From: Telmatactis stephensoni
Taxonomy: Eukaryota > Cnidaria > Anthozoa > Actiniaria > Isophelliidae
Direction of reading: 5' to 3'
Assembly: GCA_029948255.1 (NCBI GenBank)
Contig: JALIZF010001918.1
Span: forward strand, 124,001 to 188,000
Length of the DNA stretch: 64,000 bases
Below are positions 30,101 to 38,811 of the stretch, in pieces; the stretch's first letter is position 1, and each line of letters opens with the position of its first letter. The notes under the pieces are model-generated. The model worked only from the letters and a program-made list of their open reading frames with translations. It ran no database searches and had not been told where the DNA came from. The translations under genes and the position numbers were made by a program.

Positions 30101-31152
30101 CGAGAAGTGTTGAGAAGCCTCCTAACACTTCTCTCGTCTTCTTACAATTCCCGCGTGCTTCTATAAGTCCGGCAACATAGCACGCTGCCTCGTTTTCTAA
30201 TTCTACACTGTAAGTAGCCTAAGGATACCGGCTTTACAGAACCTTTTCTAAAAGCGCCGACCACCTCTCTACAATAGACTTATCTCTCAAATAACCACAA
30301 GATACCTTCTCTAATTTTCTTATGACCACCTCTTAGTTCTCGCATAATGAATGAAGTTTGGAAGTAAATTCATTCCCAAAGAAATATTAGTGATTACAGT
30401 CAATAAACCTTTTAAAATGATTCATGAATTTCAAGACGACAACTGCAGAGTTTGGAAAATATACATAGTGTTACTATTGAATGGACAAAAGCAAGACAGC
30501 TTGCATGCAGTGATGAATAATAATAGCCTTTTACGCAAATTGACAACGATGGTAAGTGATACAGTAGTGGTTCAGGAACATCAGATGGCCGGAAAGGACG
30601 GTGCATAAAGACACTTTTAAACAATGGAGCGAATTTTACACGACGTTTTTTGTCGGTGTAGATGAAAAACTGGATGAAATTTCCTATGACAAAAGCATTT
30701 GCTGTAATTTTCTGGCAACCGATTTTTGTCATGTAAAATTTGCTCGCCCTAAAAGGGCTTCCGAAAAAGAATCGAGTTTCAGTGAAAAGAAGGGGATGCA
30801 ATGGAAAGCATGAGAATCGTGAATGTAAATTCGCTTCATACAGGGATTCGTACATTGCAATTGAGTTTGTAGCACAAAATCGACTCTCTATCGTGACAAC
30901 CAGCACAGGTTTTGAATCAAAAATCAGCAGGAAACCTACACATTAAGATGGTATGACCAATAGCTAGAGCTAGTACTGATCCCCAAAACTACAGAATTAA
31001 TATTTGAAAATAGTTGATAAAATCTTATGAAGAAATTCTTCAATTTCATGTTTTTCCTTATTATAGAATGATTTGCAAAAACCCTGAAAAATTTTACCTT
31101 TGTGAATGAGCTCAGCATTGCAGAACTCGTCGATATCATCACAGTCGTCCAT
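1..31152 (-). CDS. Kinesin motor protein, 3' end beyond window
   Basis: This gene encodes an ATP-driven microtubule motor. I assembled it exon by exon on the minus strand; every junction is GT-AG and every phase matches. Exons in order: 31152-31098 (ATG), 29442-29315, 28901-28824, 28675-28588, 27486-27389, 27274-27175, 26855-26732, 26477-26419, 24622-24540, 23899-23826, 23525-23427, 21944-21830, 19495-19391, 12084-12033, 9434-9352, 5218-4946, 4612-4513, 4274-4122, 3393-3322, 1338-1177, 409-1 (open at the window edge). That is 836 codons so far. Motor landmarks: [10 protein letters not shown] at residues 28-37, P-loop GQTGAGKT at 112-119, switch I SSRSH at 222-226, switch II DLAGSER at 298-304, HVPYRNS at 342-348, motor end near 402. 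The neck follows (FGLRAMKVE, then [14 protein letters not shown]). Residues from about 702 on are a charged coiled coil (repeats such as [20 protein letters not shown]). The neck resembles KIN-UC/ARK armadillo-repeat kinesins (recalled family knowledge). Any armadillo repeats would lie outside the window. The kinesin identity is firm; the subfamily is inferred. Confidence 0.93.
885..1152. repeat. Two-copy direct repeat, 134-base unit
   Basis: Units 885-1018 and 1019-1152 share almost the whole sequence starting CCCTAAATACTGACTTAATG and ending ATTATGAATATCG. They lie in the last visible intron of the kinesin gene, between exons 1338-1177 and 409-1. The similarity suggests a fairly recent tandem duplication. 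Confidence 0.85.
2020..2101. repeat. Short tandem repeat, about 41-base unit
   Basis: Two adjacent copies contain CGAAATTGGAGAGCATGG followed by ATGAAGGTAAG. They lie in a kinesin intron. Each has a donor-like GAAGGTAAG on the plus strand, but no plus-strand gene can be supported here. Confidence 0.6.
2580..2670 (+). repeat. Dispersed repeat, copy 1
   Basis: This segment contains TTTTCCTCCCTCAGCAAAAA followed by TCAACATGTGAG and GTTGTATG. A similar segment lies at 39416-39505, and an inverted core at 36153-36171. The core 19-mer starts GCAAAAATCAAC. The family is not recognised. Confidence 0.7.
4333..4368. repeat. GACC microsatellite
   Basis: Nine consecutive GACC units lie in a kinesin intron between exons 4612-4513 and 4274-4122. 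Confidence 0.9.
5441..5500. repeat. ACGC/AC microsatellite
   Basis: ACGC units pass directly into a pure AC dinucleotide run in the kinesin intron upstream of exon 5218-4946. Confidence 0.9.
9099..9155 (+). repeat. Run of 57 guanines
   Basis: This is an uninterrupted poly-G tract in the kinesin intron between exons 12084-12033 and 9434-9352. On the transcript it is poly-C. Such a pure run is unusual; the length may be a sequencing or assembly effect. Confidence 0.9.
10608..10761. mobile_element. Foldback element, ATGCTCCTAACAA ends
   Basis: The ends ATGCTCCTAACAA and TTGTTAGGAGCAT are inverted copies. The interior is rich in CCAACA/TGTTGG-like motifs. It is about 154 bases with no coding capacity, consistent with a MITE inside a kinesin intron. 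Confidence 0.65.
11030..11200. repeat. Minisatellite with CCCCTCTATGATGGACA motif
   Basis: Several degenerate units of CCCCTCTATGATGGACA and TCTATAAGACAGACA follow each other. A related motif (CCTCTCTAAGAC) recurs near 19220. Both are within kinesin introns. Confidence 0.7.
13464..13513. repeat. Short palindrome CGTCACATCCGGACA
   Basis: The 15-base arms CGTCACATCCGGACA and TGTCCGGATGTGACG flank a 20-base loop. It lies 10 bases left of the next foldback element. Confidence 0.75.
13524..13962. mobile_element. Foldback element rich in TTTGATG/CATCAAAC
   Basis: The ends AAGGCCCGGCCAAACGGGAA and the inverse of TTCCCGTTTGGCTGAGCCTT match at most positions. The interior is full of CATCAAACA and TGTTTGGTGATCC words in both orientations, so the whole element can fold repeatedly. 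It has no convincing reading frame. Confidence 0.75.
14306..14370. repeat. Near-perfect hairpin, 31-base arms
   Basis: The left arm starts ATTCTCGTACCCAGAGCCCC and its exact reverse complement ends the segment, with only a few bases of loop. Such short hairpin units behave like tiny foldback elements. Confidence 0.85.
14776..14960. mobile_element. Foldback element, AAGCCTGGTTTTCACTA ends
   Basis: The ends AAGCCTGGTTTTCACTA and the inverse TAGTGAAAACCAGGCTT are perfect. Each is followed by GACGCAAGCACAAGCGCAAG-like repeats. The element interrupts the right arm of the larger inverted repeat, so it is the younger insertion. Confidence 0.85.
16662..16832 (-). CDS. Possible cassette exon of the kinesin gene
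   Basis: This is an open 171-base segment of 57 codons with a candidate acceptor (TCCTAG) at its 5' side and a donor (AAG then GTATTG) at its 3' side. It lies in the 7.3 kb intron between the last motor exon and the neck exon. Its phase is 0 on both sides, exactly matching that intron, so it could be included or skipped without changing frame. The product is acidic ([19 protein letters not shown] at the start, [14 protein letters not shown] near the end) and I do not recognise it. The neck reads naturally without it, so it may be alternative, or simply a chance open frame. Confidence 0.4.
20781..20891. mobile_element. Small foldback element, GTACTTGGTGTA ends
   Basis: The ends GTACTTGGTGTA and TACACCAAGTAC are inverted copies. 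Internal ACCAAGTGTATCAA and TTGATACACTTGGT pair as well. It is about 111 bases, in a kinesin intron. Confidence 0.75.
20922..21165. mobile_element. Foldback element with about 90-base arms
   Basis: The left arm (TTATACACCTATTTCAAAAA onward, to near 21010) and the inverse of the right arm (21073-21165) differ at only a few positions. That indicates recent activity or conversion. The central part is AT-rich and non-coding. It lies between kinesin exons 12 and 13. Confidence 0.85.
23667..23813. mobile_element. Hairpin element, CTAGCCTGCG ends, with TSD
   Basis: The ends CTAGCCTGCGTAGCGGCCCT and its inverse enclose a purine/pyrimidine-rich middle. Both flanks carry TAGGAAA (23660-23666 and 23814-23820), a clear target-site duplication. 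The right copy belongs to the kinesin exon 10 donor region, so the element sits 12 bases inside the intron. Confidence 0.85.
24540..24622 (-). CDS. Kinesin exon 9, insertion in the motor before switch II
   Basis: This exon encodes residues 245-271 (start [19 protein letters not shown], end FDYE). The next exon continues EEDDD-like acidic sequence before [14 protein letters not shown]. Conventional kinesins have roughly 10-15 residues between the strand after switch I and the strand before DLAGSE; here there are about 50. This Ser/Asp-rich exon is therefore most of a lineage-specific surface loop. Acceptor, donor and phase (1 in, 0 out) agree with both neighbours. Confidence 0.85.
27643..28575 (+). 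repeat. Purine-only array of GGGAGGAA/GGGAGAAA units
   Basis: About 930 bases are almost entirely A and G on the plus strand. A GGGAGAAA block runs near 27743-27885 and long GGGAGGAA (8-base unit) runs lie at 28085-28505, with mixed purine sequence between. It fills most of the kinesin intron that splits the P-loop codon. Translations in several frames are only repeat artefacts. The array can form triplex DNA, and on the transcript it is a long pyrimidine tract. Confidence 0.95.
28588..28675 (-). CDS. Kinesin exon 4, carrying most of the P-loop
   Basis: This exon encodes 29 residues ending LMAYGQTGA plus the first base of the final Gly codon of the P-loop. The intron falls inside that Gly codon, and Lys118-Thr119 of the Walker A motif are in the next exon (27486-27389, starting [10 protein letters not shown]). 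ATP binding therefore depends on removing intron 27487-28587. That intron carries a purine-rich array of about 930 bases that starts only about 12 bases from this exon's donor. Confidence 0.9.
30039..30199. mobile_element. Foldback element, TAGAAAAC ends
   Basis: The left arm contains GTGCTATGTTGAGTTATAGA and AGAAGACTCGAGAAGTGTT. The right arm is their inverse with small changes. It lies in kinesin intron 1, about 120 bases after a CGCGCGCTCTTATTGGCC motif. Confidence 0.75.
31098..31152 (-). CDS. Kinesin exon 1 with start codon
   Basis: This 55-base exon encodes 18 residues starting [18 protein letters not shown] and one base of codon 19. It ends at a good donor (AAAG then GTAAAA). The single leftover base joins the first two bases of the next exon at 29442 to make an Ala codon, so the phase fits. 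The short acidic leader before the motor is plausible. I chose this ATG because it is the only nearby start that leads in frame to a phase-1 donor. No cDNA is available to confirm it. Confidence 0.7.
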
Positions 31153-32017
31153 AGAAAAGCAATCTGAAGTGATAGTATTTTGCCTCTCGGTTCATAATAT
31201 ACTACAAGGGTTCGATAGACGTGAATAGCAACTGAAATTTGGCATGTTTATCCGTAATTATTCATAACGAAGTCAATTAAATGCTCATCGTTAAAGTGAA
31301 CATCATTACCATGAAGTACTACGAAAAAAATCAAATATGATAATTTTCAATTTTGAAAGAAAAGACAGCCAAAAGAACAATTACAGTATGTATTGGAAAA
31401 ACCGACCGTAAACTTAGCGGGCAAGACTTTAACCACAGAATAGCTCGTTTGGTTTAGGAGGAATTTGAATTTTAGAATAGCTTCTAAAATCACTTGAGAT
31501 TGATTGATATATTTTCCGATGTCGGTTTGGTCGAATGGAATGAACAGATTGATTTTGTTTTGTCATAAAAACATGTCAAAAGGAAACAAAAGGCCGACAT
31601 AAAAGCAATTATTGACATGAACAAAATAAAAAGAAACAAAGCACTTCAGACTGGGAATAGAAATGGACCAAAAAAGGGGAAAGCAAAATGTAAGCTGAAA
31701 TGGCTGAGGCTTCACTATATCAGAAATATGAAGGTGCACGGTAGTTGTAAAAGAAACTGATCTCGAGCAATGTCTCAATAAAAGGTTTGAGCGTACCTAA
31801 GAATTCAAATGGAGTTGCATGAGGAAAGTCAGTAGAGCTGCTCGCTGGCAAAGGTGAACTTCAATTATACGGAAACAACTGTAACCAGTAAAAACCGCCG
31901 AGAAATCAACAAAACAAGACGTTCGTTTGAGCGTTCACTCGGCGGGCTGTGGACCTCCTTTGGCTGAGCATGCGCTGTAGAGACATGTCTGCATTTTGTA
32001 ACGGATGGAAAAAATGC

Positions 32018-32080
32018 TAGCCTGCGTTGCTGGTGGTCTGCGGATTTTGGAAAACCGCAGACCGCCCACAACGCAGGCTA
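32018..32080. mobile_element. Hairpin element, TAGCCTGCGTTG ends
   Basis: TAGCCTGCGTTG and CAACGCAGGCTA flank an inner TCTGCGG/CCGCAGA stem. The flanks AAAAATG and AAAAGTG resemble a target duplication. It shares its ends with the element at 23667-23813. Confidence 0.75.
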
Positions 32081-32143
32081 AAAAGTGAATATTAGAGGCA
32101 ATTCTTATGACGACTGGGAAAACAGCACGGTCACTTTACGGTA

Positions 32144-32363
32144 CGGATACGGCAGATTATTCGAATGTTTTTATAGACATTACGGCACTGACACGGTCAC
32201 GGAACGATGCGGTACGTTTTCCACTCTTACGAAAACTGCTCTATGATTCGGCCCGGATACGGCAGATTATTCGAATGTTTTTATAGACATTACGGCACTG
32301 ACACGGTCACGGAACGGTGCGGTACGTTTTCCACTCTTACGAAAACCGCTCAATGATTCGGCC
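32144..32363. repeat. Two-copy direct repeat, 110-base unit
   Basis: Units start at 32144 and 32254 with CGGATACGGCAGATTATTCG. They are nearly identical and end in GATTCGGCC. A partial earlier piece (CACGGTCACTTTACGG) precedes them. Confidence 0.85.
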
Positions 32364-32943
32364 AGCCGAGTGCAACATAATCCCACTTTTTCTTCCAGAT
32401 TCATTTAAGACGGGTTTTCAAGAATACCTGGTCGTCCCCATTTTTCGTTCGTCCACATATTCTAAAAACTCATGCATCTTTAATGAATCTTGAGGCAATA
32501 GCATACTTTTCAAAAATGTACTTCAGGGTTCGTGCTACTCCTTGAATTTCGTTTACGTTTTCAAGGGCGCTTGAAAAGCCCTAGAATTTTAGAAATTCTG
32601 CTCAAACTCCTTGAATTTATACTTGTAACGTAGGGGACTTGAATGGGATGGGGAACATAGAAATTCACTTTTTTATTTTACATGTAAGTGAAGGAAGAGG
32701 ATGTCCTAGTATTTCAGTAAAACCATTAGTAAAACATCGGGTAACAATTCTCCTTGAAAAAACGTTTTTGGGTCCTTGAATACTCCTTGTATTCTCCTGG
32801 AATTATCGTATCTCAGTACGAACTCTGTTAAGTAATGCCCCAAACGCAGGGGCCCATTCAACAGCTTTTCTCCTACGGCAATTTCAAAGGCCTGAGTTAC
32901 AGAGTTTCACTGACTAGACTGTAGGGAATGTTGCGGTTGTCAT

Positions 32944-33375
32944 ACCGATCAGTTTTTGAAACCTTATTCTTGGTAAGGCTTACTGGCTTTGAGTTTGAGC
33001 AGCTGGTGCCGGATTGGGAATGGTGACACAAGAAAACAAATATCGGTCAAATAGTAACTGCTGTTTTACAAAGGTTTTACAACAGCACTTGTTCTGCTCT
33101 GCTAATAGTGTTGTATAAACTAGTTTTGTCTTCCATAACTAGAAGCACTCCATATCATTTTACCGATCAGTTTTTGAAACCTTATTCTTGGTAAGGCTTA
33201 CTGGCTTTGAGTTTGAGCAGCTGGTGCTGGATTGGGAATGGTGACACAAGAAAACAAATATCGGTCAAATAGTAACTGCTGTTTTGCAAAGGCTTTACAA
33301 AAGCACTTGTTCTGATCTGTTAATAGTGTTGTATAAACTAGATTTGTCTGAAATAAGGCACTAGCTCCATATCTT
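32944..33375. repeat. Two-copy direct repeat, 218-base unit
   Basis: Units start at 32944 and 33162 with ACCGATCAGTTTTTGAAACC. They run in parallel through GAGCAGCTGGTGC and TAGTGTTGTATAAACTAG with few differences, so the duplication is recent. Confidence 0.85.
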
Positions 33376-33454
33376 TTTTGTTTGTTTGTTTGTTCGTTTT
33401 TGGAAAGCTGCCGGAGGCTGACTATTCAATATACACAATAATGTGTTGTCAAAC

Positions 33455-33497
33455 AACCCAAACAAACACACAAACAAACAAACAAGCAAGCAAACAA

Positions 33498-33552
<55 letters not shown>

Positions 33553-33635
33553 AAGAAACAAAAACAAACAAACAAGCATGCAAGCATGACAATACAAGCA
33601 AACAAACAAACAAAACTAAATCAAACAAACAAATA
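33455..33635. repeat. CAAA and CAGA microsatellites
   Basis: CAAA-type units flank a pure block of CAGA tetramers near 33500-33548. Open frames here are repeat artefacts. Confidence 0.9.
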
Positions 33636-35896
33636 TACAAACTGAAAGAAACGTCGTCTGGAAAATTATATACAGATTTTGAGTGGAAAACATTTAGTTA
33701 CTGGCAAGCCGGTTCTTTTCAAATTTTGTAACTCAAATTAGTCTTTATCTAACACTGACTTCCAAATCCTTCACGAAAACATCTGGAATCAAGAATAACA
33801 ATTAATAATATATTCCCTCAATACATTAGTAAAGTTTCGTGCTAGATAGAGCTTGCCTGTATTATTTTTCCCCCTCATTTTGTAAGCCAAAATCAAAACA
33901 AATTAAGGAACAAATTATTCAAATCTGGAGATCATTCACTCACTAATTAATAGTTTTTCCATGCGGTTTTCTAATCTCTAAACTATGAACACTATCAATA
34001 CTTAGAGTTCCTCGGTTTCCCTTTTCAGGACAGTCCCTCAGAGTTGCTAGAAAAGGCATATAGATAAGAGAAAGTGCTAGATAAATGGTTTCTCTGCACG
34101 AAATCGACTTTCTATATACAAAAACAGCAAGAAGCCACAATGGACTCGGCTGGAGTCAACTTTCAAAAGAATATATGGAATATTTAGTTAGAATAGTAAG
34201 CTTGTTGACATCGTCATTGATGAACCGAATTTGCACGGAATGAGTCAATGACAGGGCATTGGTCAACAAGAGTAAAACTGTTCGTTAAATCAACAGAGAT
34301 TTTGTGTAGATTTTTGTGCGAGTCGGTCTATTAGTTTTGGCTGGTTTTGGAAAGAGTTTGCAAATAAAAATATAGTGATTTGATCATCAATGAGATAGTA
34401 AAATGATCTGTTTCGGCTTAGTTTGCGCCGGGCGGTAAGTGATGGATGCTTGCTGTCACAAAACGGCTTCGTGAATGTCATGGCAAGAGCTTTTACGATT
34501 GCTCAATTCTTACTGACTCTCTATTGAGAATGATCTGAGATAAATTCAAAATATACTGCTTTTATCCGAGATGCAAATCCTTAAGGTAAACAAACCCAAG
34601 AGTATTTCTTATTATTACAACATTCAAGTATACCTTTTCGTTTCTTTACTCTTCGTTTCTTCATCGCCTCAAGACATGCTCATGAAAACGCAACAAATGA
34701 GCTCCATTCTAAGACCAGGTTTTTTCGATTCAGCTTTTGCAGCCATATTTAGAGTACTGCTGAAGTTACCCCTTACAAAGCATCACAAAAGCATGTGTTT
34801 GAGCCCCTTATTTTTTAACGTTGAGCCAGCGGGCGATCACTGCATCGTCGGGCCAAATTTGTAAGTTCTAATGGCACTGGATTCTTTCAATCGCGTTTGT
34901 CATCTTTTCGTACTTGACCTTAATGCCTACTAAATTCATTAACAGAGAGTCATAGTCAAAAAATACACTGCTTTGGTTATCTATTGGATCAGTAAGTAAT
35001 GTATATAGCTATATGGTCTTATGTCGGGTTAATTATGAATTCAATTATCAATATAAATTTTATTAAAGTTATGAAAACAAACTAATCGATGAAAATATTT
35101 CTAGTATGTTATTTTTGTTTGTGGAAATAAAGGCACGGTACGTGACAGACTTTAGAAACAGTTCAAACTGGGAAAACCCAAACGACGTATTCAAAACAGA
35201 ACTAGACTAAAGCATTGTTCTCAGTGGAAACTCCATGAGTCAACCGTCTCCATTAATTAAATGACAACTCTTTATTAAACAAACACTTTGTTATTTCGCA
35301 TTTAAGAGGAGATTTTGTTCAACGACAAGCAATAATGGCGAAAAGCGCCAAAAACTTGTCCTTCGTGCGAGTTTTAATCCAAATTTTCGTTCTGGATTAA
35401 CACTCGAATCCTTTTTCTACCGGTTAAAAACTGATGTATCAAGATAAAATACCTGTTTAAAATGGATTTTTGAATTGTACAAAGACTTATTCTTGAGGTT
35501 TAGGATTAAGCTTTTTCAAGTTGAACATAAAGAAAACATACAGCAAATGAGCAAATGAAGGCCTAAACCTCATTTTCGATGCAAATTTTCGCTTTGGATT
35601 AACACTTTGATTCAACTTGAATCATCTGCCAAAACTACTTACAAACAACCTGAGCTTTCTGACAGAAATGATGTTAGTTTTGTACAACAGCTATTCTTCA
35701 ACTCAGGAGTTTTTGTCCTTCACTGCTCGAACTTGAAAAAAATCCCCTCTTTAGATGGAGAGCTGAAAACCGATCAGTACCTCCATTAAACGGACAAGAG
35801 TGTATGGTTCTGCAATTTCAATATAGTTACAATATTGCAATTACATTTCAACGATTAATGCATTAATCGTAATTTTTGCTCCGGCATTTCTTGTGA

Positions 35897-36353
35897 TAGG
35901 AAATATCTAGGAGATATGTAGGAAATTGCATTTTGCTACGATAGGAACTGGACATAATGTGGGAAAATACATTTTCCTACATATTTCCTAGATATTTCCA
36001 ATCATAGGGAATTGCATTTTCCTACATACATACATAACTGTTTATTTAAGTGTCCAAAGTCTTCTAGCGCTTGCGCACTAATTGGGGGACACTGTACTCC
36101 CACACACACTAGCTATCTCTACTGATTAAGTATTTTGCAAATAATCACTCGACTCACATGTTGATTTTTGCTAGATATTTCCTATTATGATTTTTCCTAG
36201 ATATTTCCTATTATGAGAAAATGAAAAGGTAGGAAATATGTAGGGAAATGCAATTTCCTATGATTGGAAATATGTAGGAAAATGCATTTTGTCCAGTTCC
36301 TGTCGTAGCAAAATGCAATTTCCTACATATTTCCTAGATATTTCCAATCATAG
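35897..36353. mobile_element. Foldback element rich in TAGGAAAT
   Basis: The left part carries AATTGCATTTTGCTACGATA and GGAACTGGACA. The right part carries the inverse, TGTCCAGTTCC then GTAGCAAAATGCAATT. Words like CCTACATATTTCCTAGATAT recur in both directions. The middle includes the inverted GCAAAAATCAAC core at 36153-36171. Confidence 0.75.
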
Positions 36354-36720
36354 AAAATGAGCAAAAATTTCCACTGATTTCGAACAAAGGTTTTAAGTCA
36401 AGGCTATTGAGCCAATGTTCAAAAACATGCCCCCGATAGCTAGCATTGAAACATTAATTCACAGTGACTGCAGTGCAATGGAATTGTAATATCAGCTATT
36501 TATGAACTTCAAACTGTTGTACCCTGTACGCAGAATGTTTTTCAAAATGTCTGCCAGCAGGGTAAACAGCTCAGAGACGAAAATAGAAAATAGAAATATT
36601 TTATGAATTTATAACTTAATTTTACTCTGGGGTTTATAGTTGTTATGAAACTACATTGATGAAATTTGATCATCCGACATATAGTTTAAAAGCATTAAAA
36701 CTGTGCAGAAAGCAGCATTC

Positions 36721-36866
36721 ACGTGGACCCAGTGCATTTTATGGCACGGCACCCCTAATTCTGGACACACACAGGTCCAACATTTTTGGCCCGGCACCCG
36801 TACTATCATCGTGCGAACAGAAAATTTATTGGCCTGATAGGGGTGCCGTACAAAATCGGTCCGCGT
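36721..36866. mobile_element. Foldback element, ACGTGGACC ends
   Basis: ACGTGGACC at the left pairs with GGTCCGCGT at the right, allowing a mismatch. Inside, ACGGCACCCCT pairs with AGGGGTGCCGT. The arms are imperfect and the element looks old. Confidence 0.55.
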
Positions 36867-37279
36867 GGCAAGATTTAGGAGGGCTATGCCATGAAAAGGT
36901 TGGGGGTGAACACTTGAAACTTTGATACAGAATTAATAAGCAATAGGCACTTTTCACTCAAGATTTAGTAAAGATGAGTTTTTAGAATACGCGGACGAGC
37001 GGCAATGAAGACAACTTAACTCTTAAACAATTAAGAAATTGAACATGCCGAAGCACTGAACACTAGGATTTAATTCAGATCAAACATAAATTTTGCCCAT
37101 TAATTTTTTTTCTGATTTTAAATTGGGTGTACAAATTTCATGGACCAAACCAATTCTTAAGGGCGTCATCCAGGAAGCCCAGTTCAACTCATTAACCCGC
37201 TTTCGTTCCTTCTTTCTTTTTCCTCCTTTTCTATTTCATTCCTTTTTTCCGTTATGATTTATTTAGTTGAATGTAAACG

Positions 37280-37760
37280 GTCCATCAGACGACCGTGTCA
37301 CCGACGAAAGAGTTGTGCTAAGGTAAATAGCCCTAGGGAAAAGTAGATGGTCACTTGCTTATGCCCCGGAGGTAGAACAGAGATGCCTTTATAAGTAAAT
37401 TGCTAAAAATAGATTACAGTGTTTTGACCACGTAAATGTTTAATCTCCACCGACGGAATAAGTGGGCGAAGTAAATATAGCCTTAGGAAAATAGTGCTCA
37501 AGATAAGAAGATAACTTATTTTTACTTTGGATTAATTAATACAGGGGAAGTCTGGCCATCGGGCTAGAAAATGTTTAAAGTGGCTCACAGTCTTTTGACC
37601 ACTTAACTTTTAAGTTTACATCTCCACCGACGGAAGTAAAAATCTTAGGAAAAACATAAGTTAAGAGGATCACTTAACTATGCTCCGGGTTTAACGAGAA
37701 AGTTTCTGAAGTGGCTTAGTTTGACAACTTAACTTTTCAATTAATACACTACTCCACAAT
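37280..37760. repeat. Degenerate repeats with CTCCACCGACGGAA
   Basis: Three or more diverged units contain CACCGACG, a TTAGGAAAA-like stretch and a TATGCYCCGG motif at similar spacing. No reading frame is open. The family is not recognised. Confidence 0.5.
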
Positions 37761-38745
37761 TTAGGATTGAGTTCAAATACAAACGTTATCACTCAAGGAA
37801 AACAAATAAGCCAATCGCCTACTGGGGTTACGTATCTCAGTGTAACGTACATAAACGTACGTCTTCTATACGTACGATTCAGTAACTAACGAAACGCAAG
37901 TACATCTAGAGGGAAAAAGTAAAAGCAGAAAATTCGAATTTAATTAATGCCGCAAAGATAAAACTGTTGGAATTTAATCTTAATCAGTTAAGATTTAAAA
38001 AGACAGGTCAAAATAATATAGTTTTATGAAAAAACATGTTTACAGTAAAAATCGCGGTCAGTACGTACTAGTATCGCGCGCTAACACGCAATTTTTCAGT
38101 CGAACTTCGGTCAGTGAAAATCCCGTAAAAGGATAAAACAGCATAAATAGTGGTATTAAAAAGGGAACCGGGATCATTCAGTTAATATTGGCATCAATTT
38201 TTCGCTACAAAGATGCATCCATACAAATCGATAAATCACCGCTGGGTTCAGGCGCAAGGTCTCTCTACGGTTTTCAAAAAACAGTTTTTACCAAACAAAA
38301 GAGTGGTTTAAAAGCCCCGTCTCTCTTGCCCTCTTTCTCTTTTCCTCAAACGACACCTCTCTCTTCCTCAAACGACACCAAAAACCGATGGATCGCGGAC
38401 GAAAGGAGGAAGCGTGACAGACAGTAAATATACAACAAACGACACAAAAATGTGATAAACAACAAAGAAGGAGCAATAATCGATGGGTAGCGAAAATTGA
38501 ACCGAACAATTAAAAGCCATTGGAAGCGACATTAAACAAATCTTGTCACAAAATGTCACGTCATAACATCACATGGCTACCAAAACAAAACAATCTCACA
38601 TACTGGTTGACGCAAGTAAACAACTGGTGAGATACCAAAATAATTCATCTGTACAGAGGTAAATAATTCTTGGTATTATGCCTGAGTACTACGTGACCTT
38701 TTTATTACGATCTATTTAGTTCAATTCCCAGAAAAGTAGTTCATC

Positions 38746-38755
38746 TATAAAAAGG
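38746..38755 (+). promoter_or_regulatory. TATA box of sulfatase gene A
   Basis: The sequence TATAAAAAGG lies 66 bases before the ATG at 38812. A start site about 30 bases downstream would leave a leader of roughly 35 bases. The position fits a core promoter, but the surroundings are AT-rich, so chance is possible. Confidence 0.5.
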
Positions 38756-38811
38756 TTTGTTTACAACTTTGTAAGGAGCTTTTTACTTTCGATTGCTTAT
38801 TTGGAATCGTT

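Larger units (their letters stand above)
31153..38745. other. Intergenic region between divergent genes
   Basis: The kinesin and sulfatase A start codons point away from each other across 7.66 kb. No exon could be supported here. The region holds a 110-base tandem duplication, a 218-base tandem duplication, CAAA/CAGA microsatellites, two foldback elements and degenerate repeats near 37280-37760. No shared bidirectional core promoter is visible. Confidence 0.6.

Noticed and set aside
30412..30906. 164-codon open frame on the minus strand
   Set aside because: It lies in kinesin intron 1, has no splice-consistent ends or recognisable domain, and overlaps open frames on the other strand. Chance is the simplest reading.
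33378..33731. TDRQTDRQ/NKQTNKQ open frames
   Set aside because: These are direct translations of CAGA and CAAA microsatellites.
31153..38811. Bidirectional promoter shared by the kinesin and sulfatase A
   Set aside because: The genes are divergent but their starts are 7.66 kb apart with much repeat DNA between them.
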